64,000 nucleotides of DNA, from contig NZ_QLMC01000002.1 of the NCBI RefSeq assembly GCF_003259745.1, positions 918,272 to 982,271 of the forward strand, given 5' to 3'. The notes beneath the pieces are model-generated. The model had not been told where the DNA came from. It was given only the letters and a program-made list of their open reading frames with translations, and did no database searches. The position numbers and the translations under genes were made by a program. This stretch comes from Larkinella arboricola. GTDB taxonomy: Bacteria > Bacteroidota > Bacteroidia > Cytophagales > Spirosomataceae. Positions 26,381 through 36,332 of the stretch are shown one piece after another (within the stretch, counting starts at the first letter, position 1; each line of letters begins with the position of its first letter).

Positions 26381-29300
26381 CGACCTACCCGCTTTCGGGC
26401 TACGGGCGTAGACCTTTAGAGGGGCATTGTTCTGCGAAACGATCAGCCACCGCCCGGCTTTTCCGTTCAGCGCGAGGATGGACCGGCAATCTCCATCGGC
26501 CACAAAACCGGTTTTATCGTACGATTGGGGCGTAAAATGTCCCTTGCCATCCCCCAGCAGGACCAGCCCGGCCAACGCATCATGTCGCCCAACGACGGGT
26601 TCCACATCGTACGCATTGCCCACCAGCACCACATCCAGATGGCCGTCGTCGTTGCAGTCTTCCACCCAAAAGTCCTGCACGGGTGCCCACTGAGCGGCTT
26701 GTGGCAACGGTTTGACCTGAAACTGCCCCTTGCCCCGGTTCTCAATCCAGACACTTTCCTGCATATAGGCTCGTCTGACTTGCGCTTTCTCAATCTGTTC
26801 GCTGGTCAGTACATCCTTCCGTTCGGCCCGGGCGTAATCAGCATACTGCTCAAATTTCTTCCGCATCGACGGCATTTGCTTCATCAATAAATCCCGCGGT
26901 GGAATGGGGTACTCCCGCCCGGCCAGGTAGTAGGACGAAACCGCATCGAGCGTGCCATTCTGGTCAAAATCAGCCGCATAAACGCTCAGCGGCTCCGTCG
27001 GTGAACAACGGTAACGCGTGTTCAGGCCCGTGTTGCCCACCACCAGATCCAGATCGCCATCGTGGTCGAAATCCCCGCTTTTGACGCAGTTCCAGAAACC
27101 GTCCGACTGCGGAAACGCATTGAGTCTGGTCAGACGGCCCCGGTTATTCCTGAAAACCGTTATCGGCATCAGTTCGCCCACCACAATCAGGTCCGGCCAG
27201 GAATCGGCGTCGAGGTCGGCCCAGACCGCATCGGTCACCATGCCGATGGATTTGAGTTCCGGAGCCACGGCATCGGCCACGTCGGTAAACCGTCCCCGGT
27301 CGTTTTGCAGCAGAAAGCTTTCGCCCGGCAACGGGTACTGGCTCGGTACCAGCCGCCCACCCCGGAACAGATCCAGGTCGCCGTCTTTATCAAAATCAGC
27401 CGCCCGGACGCAGGACCCGCTCCGCCGGATAACGGGCAATTGTTGCGGAGCCGGGCTAAATGCGGCTTTTCCGTCGTTCAGATAAAGCCGGTCCTGCAAA
27501 TACACCGAACGGTCATCGAACTCGTTGGAACCGTTCACAATGTATAAATCGGCATCGCCATCGCCGTCGGCATCAAAAAACACCGCTCCGGTATCTTCCT
27601 CCTGCTTGGGCCGCGATTCGTCGGTATAAGCCTGCTGCCGAAACCCACTGGCAGTCTGGATAAACAGTTTACCGTACTGCCCGTAGGCCCCACCCACGAA
27701 GAAATCCTCCAGCCCGTCGCCGTTGACATCGCCAGCCGCCAGCTTCGGCCCCAGTTGCGAAAATTTGTGCGGCAGCAAAACCTCGGTGCTGTAGTCCATG
27801 AAGGGTTCTTCCTGGTGAACGTAACGGACACCGCTCCGGGCCGTTGCATCAACCCAAAGACGGTTTTCGGGTGCTGATTTCGGTTTAGCATACGGTTTAG
27901 CCCCGTCCTGATTCAGCGTTACGGTTTGGTTCGCCGGTATATTTCGCAGGACTTCCCGGTTTCCGTTGAGCCAGATCACCGCCAGCGAGTCAACCCGTTG
28001 AGAGGCTCCCAGTCCAAAATGCAGCCGGTAATCCACCGACGAAGCATACCCCCGCGTCACGGCCTGCACCTGCGTTTGCCGCTGCCCGCCCGCAAAAACC
28101 GTCACCGTGCTGCCCAGTCCAAACGTATTCTTGCCCGAACCTTTCAGCCGCACATCCAGGAAATGAGTTTTGGGCGCGTTATTCCGCAGAATGAACGCAT
28201 CTTCGTTGATGTTGTTCACGACCAGATCCAGGTCGCCGTCGTTGTCCAGATCGGCGTAGGCGGCCCCGTTCGAGAGCGAGGTTTTATCACCAAACCAATC
28301 GGCGGTTGCGTCTTCGAAGGTGAGGTCGCCCCGGTTTCGGAAAAAGAAATTGACGTTGTTCCAGGACGGCATTTTAGCGGCCCGTTCGATGGTGGAGCGC
28401 CGGAAGTCGGCTTTGGTGTTGCCGGTTTGCCAGAACGTAACGTTATAAGCCACAAAATCCAGATCGGTAATGTCGCGCAGATAGCCGTTGGTCACAAACA
28501 GGTCCTTATGGCCGTCGTTGTCCAGATCGGCAAACAGGGGTGCCCAGCTCCAGTCTGTTGCGTGTACCCCGGCCAGTTGCCCAATCTCGGAAAACAACAC
28601 CTGCCCGTCCGGGGTTTTTCCCTGATTGACGTGCAGCATATTCCGCATGTACTGGGGCTGATACCCCGCCCGCAGCTCCAGTTCGAACTGCTCGAAGTGC
28701 CCCGCGCCGGTCATTTTTTTGCGTTGCAGGTTGTCGGCAGGCAGCATATCGAGCGTCATGACATCCAGCCGCCCGTCGTTGTTGACATCCGCTACGTCGT
28801 TGCCCATCGAAAACCGGCTCTGGTGCCTGAAATACTGCCCGACGGATTCTCGAAAGGTGCCGTCTTGGTTGTTGATGTACAGGTAATCGTTGTTCAGAAA
28901 ATCGTTGGAGATATACAGGTCGTCCCAGCCGTCGTCGTTCAGATCGGCCACGGCTACGCCCAGCCCCAGACCATCGTGCCGGATTCCGGCCTGCCCGCTT
29001 ACGTCCGTGAACGTACCGTTGCCGTTGTTGCGGTAGAGTTTATCCGGCGAAAAACCGCTGCCGTCGGTCACCGCCGGTTCGATCCTGTTCGGGTTCTGAA
29101 CCAGACCGGTGGTGGTGAGCAAATACGCATCCAGATCGCCGTCTTTGTCGTAATCGAAAAAAGCCGCCTGGGTGGTGTAACTGGTATCGGCCAGACCGTA
29201 CTGCGCGGCACTTTCTTTAAACCGAACCGCCCCACCGTTCTTTGCTCCCTGATTGATGTACAACTGGTTGGCCCGTTCCGCTCCCGGATAATTCCCGGCC

Positions 29301-29701
29301 TTGCAGACGTAAACGTCCAGTAAACCGTCGGCGTTGATGTCCACCATCGTCACCCCTACCGACCAGCCCCGCGGCTGAATCCCGGCCGTTTCCGTAGCCT
29401 CTTCAAAGCGCAGCGATTCACCGTCGGCGTTGCCTTTATTGAGGTACAGTTTGTCGCCCGACTGATTCCCGGCAAAGTACAAATCGGCAAAACCGTCGTT
29501 GTTCAAATCACCTACCGCGACGCCCGCGCCATTGTACACCAGGTGGTAATCAAAAAGATTATGCCGCTCGTCCTCAGCTACTTTATTCTGAAAATAGACC
29601 CCGGTTTCGTCCGACGGCATTCGGGTAAACAGCTTCTCATCGGCGGAGTGGCAGGCCCACAATCCTAGCAGCAGGCCGACCAGCGGCAGAACGGCTTTCA
29701 T
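26357..29701 (-). CDS. Large FG-GAP/VCBS-repeat lipoprotein with ASPIC/UnbV domain
   Basis: This 1114-aa protein has a lipobox signal (LVGLLLGLWAC). The start at 29701 is preferred because it gives a clean lipoprotein signal; an ATG at 29764 would add 21 residues. It contains many FG-GAP/VCBS repeats with calcium-type DxDxDG loops (GDLNNDGFADLYF, DYDKDGDLDAYL, DINADGLLDVYV, DFDHDGDLDLVVGN). A central ASPIC/UnbV segment reads VDYRLHFGLGASQRVDSLAVIW. Such integrin-like propellers are probably surface-exposed ligand-binding proteins and often lie next to SusC/SusD genes, as here. The gene splits the sigma-factor and FecR genes. Confidence 0.9.
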   Translation of the reverse strand: MKAVLPLVGLLLGLWACHSADEKLFTRMPSDETGVYFQNKVAEDERHNLFDYHLVYNGAGVAVGDLNNDGFADLYFAGNQSGDKLYLNKGNADGESLRFEEATETAGIQPRGWSVGVTMVDINADGLLDVYVCKAGNYPGAERANQLYINQGAKNGGAVRFKESAAQYGLADTSYTTQAAFFDYDKDGDLDAYLLTTTGLVQNPNRIEPAVTDGSGFSPDKLYRNNGNGTFTDVSGQAGIRHDGLGLGVAVADLNDDGWDDLYISNDFLNNDYLYINNQDGTFRESVGQYFRHQSRFSMGNDVADVNNDGRLDVMTLDMLPADNLQRKKMTGAGHFEQFELELRAGYQPQYMRNMLHVNQGKTPDGQVLFSEIGQLAGVHATDWSWAPLFADLDNDGHKDLFVTNGYLRDITDLDFVAYNVTFWQTGNTKADFRRSTIERAAKMPSWNNVNFFFRNRGDLTFEDATADWFGDKTSLSNGAAYADLDNDGDLDLVVNNINEDAFILRNNAPKTHFLDVRLKGSGKNTFGLGSTVTVFAGGQRQTQVQAVTRGYASSVDYRLHFGLGASQRVDSLAVIWLNGNREVLRNIPANQTVTLNQDGAKPYAKPKSAPENRLWVDATARSGVRYVHQEEPFMDYSTEVLLPHKFSQLGPKLAAGDVNGDGLEDFFVGGAYGQYGKLFIQTASGFRQQAYTDESRPKQEEDTGAVFFDADGDGDADLYIVNGSNEFDDRSVYLQDRLYLNDGKAAFSPAPQQLPVIRRSGSCVRAADFDKDGDLDLFRGGRLVPSQYPLPGESFLLQNDRGRFTDVADAVAPELKSIGMVTDAVWADLDADSWPDLIVVGELMPITVFRNNRGRLTRLNAFPQSDGFWNCVKSGDFDHDGDLDLVVGNTGLNTRYRCSPTEPLSVYAADFDQNGTLDAVSSYYLAGREYPIPPRDLLMKQMPSMRKKFEQYADYARAERKDVLTSEQIEKAQVRRAYMQESVWIENRGKGQFQVKPLPQAAQWAPVQDFWVEDCNDDGHLDVVLVGNAYDVEPVVGRHDALAGLVLLGDGKGHFTPQSYDKTGFVADGDCRSILALNGKAGRWLIVSQNNAPLKVYARSPKAGRSLAEIRKE

Positions 29702-29908
29702 AGAAAAAGACAAACGGTTTAGGAACGAAGCAGACTGCTTCTTTTTCCTAGTAGACAAAACCACTCGCCAGATACCCTACCGAACGCAAAAATCCCCCAG
29801 ACTTTTCAGGATTGGGCCGTCAAAAAAGAAATGGATTTTTTTTTAGCGGAATGATAGTATCCCGCCCACCCTTCAGTCTATCATCGTTTAAACCGGTCAC
29901 GCAATCCA

Positions 29909-31006
29909 ATGCAACAGTATCTTTCTTACACTGCTGAACAATTTGTCTGGGATGATCTTTTCCGGGACTGGGTGCTGCACCCAACTCCCGCATCCGATGC
30001 AATCTGGCAACAGTGGCTGGCCGAAAACCCGGAGAAAAAGGCGGTTGTCCAGCAGGCCCGGGCGCTGGTGCTGGCGTTGCAGGTCCGGGAAGTGCCCCTG
30101 GATGAATTTGAGCTGAATGAATCGGTACGGCAAATTGTGGCCCAGGCCACGGAACAGGGGTCTGAAGGTCGGCTAGTTCGTCCGGTCTGGTTATTCCGTA
30201 CCCGTTGGGTGGCCGCAGCCTCTGTTGTACTTCTCCTCGCCGTTGGCGGCTGGTTCTGGACGCAGCGGAACGGAACTCCCCTCACCGACCCGCCACTGAC
30301 GGTACAAGAACAACCTCAATTCCGGTTTACCGAACGCGAGAACCTGACCCAAAAACCAATGCTGGTGAACCTCAACGACGGTAGTGTGGTCGTGCTTCAG
30401 CCCCAAAGCAAGCTATGGTTTCCGACGGTTTTTGAAGCCAATAAGCGGGAGGTCCACCTGAGCGGGGATGCTTTTTTTGAAGTTCGCAAAGACCCCAAAC
30501 GGCCTTTTCTGGTCTATGCCGGTGAAATCGTCACCAGGGTGTTGGGCACCAGCTTCTCGGTCCGGGCTTTTGAAAATGATCCCGGCATTTCGGTAAAAGT
30601 AAAAACGGGTCGGGTGGCGGTTTTTCACCGTGATCATTTACAAACGACCGCATCGCCGAATACGAAAGAAGTGGTGCTGAAAGCACGTCAGCAGGTAGAG
30701 TATTCCCGAAAAAAAGCCCGCATGACGAAAAGCACACTGCGGGCGGCCCAAACCGAACGGGATCCCGTTTTTTACCGGTTTGAGTTCGACGATACGCCCT
30801 TGCCGGAAGTCTTGAAAACGCTGGAAGATGCGTATGGAATCAGCATTCGTTACGACGAAAATCAGGTCAGCGATTGCCCGCTGACGGCCCGGTTTACCGA
30901 CCAGTCCCTGCACGAAATGCTTCAGTTTATCTGCACGGCCCTCAACGGCAGCTATTCCATGCAGAACGGTCAGTTGATGCTCGACGTAAAAGGCTGTAGT
31001 GAGTAG
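29909..31006 (+). CDS. FecR-family anti-sigma/sigma-regulator protein
   Basis: This 365-aa protein has a cytoplasmic N-terminal segment (about 1-95) that should bind the sigma factor, and one transmembrane helix at about 100-117 (WVAAASVVLLLAVGGWFW). The periplasmic FecR domain follows (about 155-250, VNLNDGSVVVLQPQSKLWF, REVHLSGDAFFEVRKDP), then the C-terminal DUF4974-type domain (about 285-355, FEFDDTPLPEVLKTLEDAYG). In this system the FecR protein relays the signal from the STN domain of the SusC protein to the ECF sigma factor. The susC-type gene begins 130 nt downstream. Confidence 0.93.
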   Translation: MQQYLSYTAEQFVWDDLFRDWVLHPTPASDAIWQQWLAENPEKKAVVQQARALVLALQVREVPLDEFELNESVRQIVAQATEQGSEGRLVRPVWLFRTRWVAAASVVLLLAVGGWFWTQRNGTPLTDPPLTVQEQPQFRFTERENLTQKPMLVNLNDGSVVVLQPQSKLWFPTVFEANKREVHLSGDAFFEVRKDPKRPFLVYAGEIVTRVLGTSFSVRAFENDPGISVKVKTGRVAVFHRDHLQTTASPNTKEVVLKARQQVEYSRKKARMTKSTLRAAQTERDPVFYRFEFDDTPLPEVLKTLEDAYGISIRYDENQVSDCPLTARFTDQSLHEMLQFICTALNGSYSMQNGQLMLDVKGCSE

Positions 31007-31136
31007 TAAAAGGTCATTCATGTTGCAGCATGAATGACCGGAAGTGCCCCGTCCTGAACGAACTCATGACCCGGTTTTGCCGGGTAAGGGGATGATTTTG
31101 CCGAACCTTTAATTCCAAACAAAACCCTTCAAATGT

Positions 31137-34100
31137 ATGAAAGAATTTTTTTTCTACCGAACCCTTTCCCTCCGGTTACTTATGCGCGTTGGACTTTTAC
31201 CCCTGTTGCTGATGACCTGGGCGGTTGGAACGGCTTTCGCCCTCGACGGCAAGGCGCAGGACCTGCTGGCCCGGAAAGTAACCCTGCGGGCTAAACAACT
31301 TGAAATTAAACGCGTGCTTCGGGAAATTGAGCAGCAGGCAGACATCCAGTTTGTCTACAGTTCCCGGCTGATTCCGTCGCACCAGAAAATAACCTATGAA
31401 GCCGCTGGTCAGAATCTGGAGAAAGTGCTGGACGACCTGCTCAAACCGCTGCGGGCGACCTACGAAGTATCCGGCAAAACCATCATTCTCCGCAAAGAAA
31501 CCGTCAATAGCCCGAATACCGGTTTCATTTCCGATCCGGCATCCGCCGAAGCCGTAGCGGACCAGGCCGTCAGCGGGAAAGTAACCGACGAGAAAGGCGA
31601 AGGGCTGCCGGGCGTTAACGTCGTCATTAAAGGCACCTCCCGGGGCACTACCACCGACGCCAGCGGAGCGTACCGAATTGTGGTGCCGGATGCAAACACT
31701 ACGCTGGTATTCAGCTACGTAGGATACGCTTCGCAGGAACTGGCCGTTGGCGGACGGAGCACCCTTGATCTTGTTTTGTCGGTCAGTGACAAATCCCTGG
31801 ATGAAGTGGTGGTGGTGGGTTACGGCGAACAGAAAAAAAGCAATGTTACCGGCTCGATTGTTTCCGTCAAAGCGTCAGAAATTGCAAAAGTACAGTCGCC
31901 AAGTTTTGACAACGCCCTACAGGGCAAAGTTCCGGGCGTCTACGTGACCACCAACGGCGGCCAGCCCGGGGGCGGTATCAGCGTCCGGATTCGCGGAGTT
32001 GGGGCCATCAACAACAGTAACCCGCTCTACATCGTTGACGGCGTGCAGATTGGCGGGGGTGACAGCGAAAACTCCAACCCGCTGGCGACGATCAACACCA
32101 ACGACATCGAATCCATTGACATTCTGAAAGATGCGGCCTCGACGGCTATCTACGGTACGCGGGCGGCCAACGGCGTGGTGCTCATCACCACCAAACGCGG
32201 CAGCTCCGGGGCACCGCGGCTGAGCTGGAGTAGTTATTACGGCCTTCAGAACCCGACCCGTAAACTCCCAAATCCGCTGAATGCCACACAATTTGGCCAG
32301 AACATGAACGCGGCTTTCGTGGCCGCCGGGCAACCCGCGCCGTATGCCGACCCCACCACGCTGGGCCAAGGCACCAACTGGATCGACGAAATGATGCAGA
32401 CCGGCCAGATTCAGGAACACCAGTTTTCGATTGCGGGTGGAGGAGCCAAAAACAAGTACTTTGTGTCGGCCAACTACTTCAACAACGACGGGATGATGAT
32501 CCGGACCTGGTTTGAACGGATGTCGGTGCGGGTGAATACCGACAACCAGATTTCCGACAAGGTCAAAATCGGCAACAGCCTGTCCATTGCCCGAATCAAC
32601 CGCCGGGACAATGGCGCGGGCAACCGGCAGTTCATCGGTGGGGTTTTCACGAACATTTACCAGACCCTGCCCACCATGTCAGTCTACAACGACGACGGGA
32701 CCTTTGCGGGACCGACCGACAGCCGGTTTGAGCGCCCGGCAAACCCCGTTTTCGATCAGCTTCGCCCGAAAATCGACAATGAAGATTACAACCTGATTGG
32801 CAATTTATACGCCGAATACCAACCGGTTAAACGCCTGATTTTCCGAACCAGTTTTTCGGGCAACGTCGGTTCCGGCTCCTCCTACACCTTCAACCGTATC
32901 TGGACAGCGGGTTTGCTCAACTCGGCGGGTTTATCGTCGCTGAACGTCGGTTCCTCGCTGGGCCGCACCTGGATTTGGGAAAATACGCTGACGTATACGC
33001 ACGATTTTGGAAAGCACAACCTGAATTTTTTGCTGGGTACCACGGCACTGGACTCCAAATACCGCTCGGCGAATCAAAATGCTTCCTATGATACGGATGC
33101 CTTTCAGGAAATCGCCAGCCAGGGCGCCAAATCGCTCAATACCAACACCAATTCGGGTGAAGAATCGCTGGCGTCGGTTTTCGGTCGGATTTCCTACAGC
33201 TACGCCGACCGCTATTTGCTGACGGTCAACCTCCGCCAGGACGGTTCTTCCAAGTTCGGGGCCAACAAAAAATATGGGATTTTCCCATCCATTTCCGGGG
33301 GATGGCGCATTTCGGAAGAAAGTTTCTTTCCCAAGAATGCCGTGGTCAGCGACCTGAAAATTCGGGCAGGCTGGGGACAGGTGGGTTCGGACGCCATCGG
33401 TAACTTCATGTACCTGGCCCGGGTTGGCAGTGGTTTCAACTACGCGTTCGGCAATCAGACCGGGCAGTCGTCCATCGGAGCCGCCCTGAGCGACCTCGGC
33501 AACCCTGATATCAAATGGGAAACCGTGACAGAATACAACATCGGTCTGGAATCGGGTCTGTTCAACAACCGCCTGAATTTTTCGGCCGAATACTTCAACC
33601 GGACCCGGACGGATATGTTGCTGACGCTGACGCTGCCGGGCGTTTCGGGTTTGCAGTCAACCGTACGCAACGTAGGGAGTCTGACCAACAAAGGAATGGA
33701 GTTTAACCTGGGTTATCGTAGTTCGGCGGGAGAACTCCGGTATAGCCTGAGCGGAAACCTGACAACCTACGACAACAAAGTGGTGTCGCTGGGGGGTAGC
33801 CGGGACATTGTTGGCTTAACCTATCCGGGTTCGGGCGCCATTACGATCATCCGCGAAGGCCAGCCGCTGGGCGTGTATTACGGTTTGATTTCAGATGGGT
33901 TGTTCCAGACACCGGCTGAAGTGGCAGCCGCCAACGCCCTAGACGGCAACGAAGCCACGCCCTACCAGGCCGCCGGAACCGCCCCCGGCGATTTTAAATA
34001 CAAAGACCTGAACGGCGACGGCAAAATTGATGAATCTGACAAAACCATTATCGGTAACCCGACGCCTTCGTTTACCTACGGCTTCGGCGGGGAGGCAAGC

Positions 34101-34565
34101 TACAAGAAATTCGACCTGAGCCTGCAATTTTTCGGCGTGAGCGGCAACGACATCCTGAACCTGAACCGCACGAGTCTGGAAAGTTCGGGCCGGGCCTGGA
34201 ACAAAATCGAAACTGTTACCGGAGCCTGGAGCGGTCCGGGTACGAGCAACAGCATTCCGCGCCCCATCCTGTCGGACCCCAACCTGAACAGCCGCGTGGC
34301 CAGCCACCTGGTTGAGAACGGTTCGTACCTGCGCCTGAAAAACATTCAACTGGGTTACACCATCAGCGGAGCGGGCCTTAAAAAGCTGGGTGTCAGCTCC
34401 GCGCGCGTTTACCTGGCGGTTCAGAATGCGTTCGTCCTGACCAGGTTCAGCGGGGTTGATCCGGAGGTGGGACTCGACGACAACAACAGCGCCCGGGCCG
34501 GTATCTATAACGACCTCTACCCGCAGGCCCGGACCTCATCACTCGGTATCCGGCTTGATTTTTAA
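31137..34565 (+). CDS. SusC/RagA-type TonB-linked outer-membrane protein with STN domain
   Basis: This 1142-aa protein has a signal peptide ending near AFA-LDG. Domains in order: STN at about 45-120 (RKVTLRAKQLEIKRVLREIE), a carboxypeptidase-regulatory-like fold at about 148-225 (SGKVTDEKGEGLPGVNVVI), the SusC signature LDEVVVVGYGEQKKSNVTG, a plug at about 240-350 (IRGVGAINNSNPLYIVDGV, ILKDAASTAIYGTRAANG) and a long beta-barrel. DLNGDGKIDESDKTIIG is a calcium-loop-like extracellular insertion. It imports an unknown nutrient with the SusD partner downstream. The STN domain fits signalling through FecR and the ECF sigma factor. Confidence 0.96.
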   Translation: MKEFFFYRTLSLRLLMRVGLLPLLLMTWAVGTAFALDGKAQDLLARKVTLRAKQLEIKRVLREIEQQADIQFVYSSRLIPSHQKITYEAAGQNLEKVLDDLLKPLRATYEVSGKTIILRKETVNSPNTGFISDPASAEAVADQAVSGKVTDEKGEGLPGVNVVIKGTSRGTTTDASGAYRIVVPDANTTLVFSYVGYASQELAVGGRSTLDLVLSVSDKSLDEVVVVGYGEQKKSNVTGSIVSVKASEIAKVQSPSFDNALQGKVPGVYVTTNGGQPGGGISVRIRGVGAINNSNPLYIVDGVQIGGGDSENSNPLATINTNDIESIDILKDAASTAIYGTRAANGVVLITTKRGSSGAPRLSWSSYYGLQNPTRKLPNPLNATQFGQNMNAAFVAAGQPAPYADPTTLGQGTNWIDEMMQTGQIQEHQFSIAGGGAKNKYFVSANYFNNDGMMIRTWFERMSVRVNTDNQISDKVKIGNSLSIARINRRDNGAGNRQFIGGVFTNIYQTLPTMSVYNDDGTFAGPTDSRFERPANPVFDQLRPKIDNEDYNLIGNLYAEYQPVKRLIFRTSFSGNVGSGSSYTFNRIWTAGLLNSAGLSSLNVGSSLGRTWIWENTLTYTHDFGKHNLNFLLGTTALDSKYRSANQNASYDTDAFQEIASQGAKSLNTNTNSGEESLASVFGRISYSYADRYLLTVNLRQDGSSKFGANKKYGIFPSISGGWRISEESFFPKNAVVSDLKIRAGWGQVGSDAIGNFMYLARVGSGFNYAFGNQTGQSSIGAALSDLGNPDIKWETVTEYNIGLESGLFNNRLNFSAEYFNRTRTDMLLTLTLPGVSGLQSTVRNVGSLTNKGMEFNLGYRSSAGELRYSLSGNLTTYDNKVVSLGGSRDIVGLTYPGSGAITIIREGQPLGVYYGLISDGLFQTPAEVAAANALDGNEATPYQAAGTAPGDFKYKDLNGDGKIDESDKTIIGNPTPSFTYGFGGEASYKKFDLSLQFFGVSGNDILNLNRTSLESSGRAWNKIETVTGAWSGPGTSNSIPRPILSDPNLNSRVASHLVENGSYLRLKNIQLGYTISGAGLKKLGVSSARVYLAVQNAFVLTRFSGVDPEVGLDDNNSARAGIYNDLYPQARTSSLGIRLDF

Positions 34566-34680
34566 AGGGAGACAAAAGATAGGAGACATGAGACATAAGA
34601 TAACAGACATGAGATAAAGGTTTCCGCCTTCTCTTGTCTTTCGTCTACTCTCATTTCTCTCATAAATAACCAACTCGATA
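34566..34680. repeat. GA-rich/CT-rich imperfect inverted spacer between susC- and susD-type genes
   Basis: The left half is almost pure purine with repeated AGACATGAGA units (34582-34613 region). The right half is almost pure pyrimidine (TTCTCTTGTCTTTCGTCT, then TCTCATTTCTCTCAT). Together they can fold back as a long imperfect stem around AAGGTTTCCGCCTT. The pattern resembles the spacer at 3546-3618. It could tune the SusC:SusD expression ratio, or be a dispersed repeat. Confidence 0.6.
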
Positions 34681-36162
34681 ATGAAAGAAACCATGAAATA
34701 CAGCATCCTTTCTCTTCTGCTGACGGCTGCGCTGGTGACAGGCTGTAAAGAAGACTTTATTACCAAGGAATTCACCAACGGCGTTGCCGAATCCAACTTT
34801 TTTAAAGACGCTAAAGACGTAGAACAGTCCCTGACGGCCGTTTACGACGTGATTGGCCAAAAGGGTGTTTACCGCGAAGCCGTTTTTGTGCTGGGCAGTT
34901 GTCCGTCCGACGATATTGACGAAAAAACCGGTGACACCGGTGATTACGGGTTTCACTTCAAAAACGCCAGCGATTTCCGGTGGTTTCCCGACAACCCGTT
35001 TTCGCGGGCGCGCTGGTACGACGCCTATAAAGGCATTTTCCGGGCAAACACCTTTCTGGAAAAAGTGCCGCCCGTTACCATGGACGAGAACCTTAAAAAG
35101 CAGTACCTGGCCGAAGCCAGATTTCTGCGGGCACTCTACTACTGGAACCTCACGATTACCTTTGGCGACATTCCTTTTTTTACGAAAGTACTGACGCAGC
35201 CCGAATACGCTGATCTGGCCCGAACTCCTCAGGCCACGGTGTACCAGCAAATTGAAGCCGACCTGACCGCGGCCATTCCGGACCTGCCGGTAGCCGCCAG
35301 CAACCCGGTGGGCCGGGTTACCAAAGGGGCCGCGCTGGGCTTTCTGGGCCGGGTGTACCTCTACCAGAAAAAATGGCAACAGGCCGCCGACGCGTCGCAG
35401 CAGGTGGTGGCACTGGGCCAGTACCGGCTGGTACCCAGCTACATTTCGATATTCAACGGGCAGGCCGAAAACAGTTCCGAATCCCTGATGGATTTTCAAT
35501 CGGTGGGCTTCGCGCCGGGCTACTTTACGGATGCTTCCGAAAACTCCATTGCGGCCATGTGGAGTCCGACCATCGGCTGGGCCAACTGGTACACACCCAG
35601 TGAAGAATCCAAAAAACTGTTTGCCCCCGGCGACATTCGCCGGAAATCCGTGCTGATTGCCGGGGCCACACCCGCCGACTCCATCGACGTGGACGGAACC
35701 GGCCCGAAACCATTTCCGAGCCTGCCCATGCGCACGCAGTATTTCAACAACGCCAACGTCCGCAAATTTTTGCCCGAAGGTAAAATCATGGCGCAGGTGG
35801 ACAACTTCGACGTGAACTACCCCATCATTCGCTACGCGGAAGTGCTGCTCAACCAGGCCGAAGCCCTCAACGAGCTGGGCCGTTCGGCGGATGCGCTCAA
35901 ACCGCTCAACGAGGTCCGGGCGCGGGCCAGACTGGCTCCCGTTACGCAAACGGCCCAGGCCAGTCTGCGCACGATCATCCAGAACGAACGCCGGGTGGAA
36001 CTGGTCTACGAAGGCCACCGGTTTTATGATCTGGCCCGCTGGGGACAACTCGAAGAAAAACTGAGCAAAAAAGGCTTCGTGAAGGGTCAGCACGAATTCT
36101 GGCCCGTGCCGACGGCGGAACTGGATCTGATGAAAAACCTGACGCAGTATCCGCCCCGGTAA
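34681..36162 (+). CDS. SusD/RagB-family surface lipoprotein
   Basis: This 493-aa lipoprotein has a lipobox LVTGC (Cys22; Cys18 if translation starts at the second ATG, 34693). SusD-family features are SNFFKDAKDVEQSLTAVYD near the N-terminus, YLAEARFLRALYYWNLTITF in the TPR core and the closing RRVELVYEGHRFYDLARWGQ block. It caps the SusC barrel and binds the substrate at the cell surface. It is the last gene of the sus-like unit; an intrinsic terminator follows 24 nt after the stop. The ligand is not predictable. Confidence 0.96.
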   Translation: MKETMKYSILSLLLTAALVTGCKEDFITKEFTNGVAESNFFKDAKDVEQSLTAVYDVIGQKGVYREAVFVLGSCPSDDIDEKTGDTGDYGFHFKNASDFRWFPDNPFSRARWYDAYKGIFRANTFLEKVPPVTMDENLKKQYLAEARFLRALYYWNLTITFGDIPFFTKVLTQPEYADLARTPQATVYQQIEADLTAAIPDLPVAASNPVGRVTKGAALGFLGRVYLYQKKWQQAADASQQVVALGQYRLVPSYISIFNGQAENSSESLMDFQSVGFAPGYFTDASENSIAAMWSPTIGWANWYTPSEESKKLFAPGDIRRKSVLIAGATPADSIDVDGTGPKPFPSLPMRTQYFNNANVRKFLPEGKIMAQVDNFDVNYPIIRYAEVLLNQAEALNELGRSADALKPLNEVRARARLAPVTQTAQASLRTIIQNERRVELVYEGHRFYDLARWGQLEEKLSKKGFVKGQHEFWPVPTAELDLMKNLTQYPPR

Positions 36163-36186
36163 AAGTCATTCCCGTTTCTCTGCCAG

Positions 36187-36219
36187 AACCCCACCCGCTA
36201 ATCGGTGGGGTTTCTTTTT
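36187..36219 (+). terminator. Intrinsic terminator after the susD-type gene
   Basis: AACCCCACC (36187-36195) pairs with GGTGGGGTT (36204-36212), followed by TCTTTTTA. This ends the susC-susD transcript. Confidence 0.88.
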
Positions 36220-36332
36220 ACGCCCTGCCGAATTATAACATTTCAACTATTTTGATAAAAATTTCAAAGACCTAGCTTCCAACGATCCGGCCGAAAAAAA
36301 TGTCTATGTGAGTAGCCTAAACCCCTCCTACC

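Noticed and set aside
27926-29323. A 465-codon open frame on the plus strand
   Set aside because: It is antisense to the FG-GAP lipoprotein; its repetitive VV/Q/I-rich pattern mirrors the DxDGD repeats.
34660-36093. A 477-codon open frame on the minus strand
   Set aside because: It covers the SusD-type gene exactly and shows no domain.
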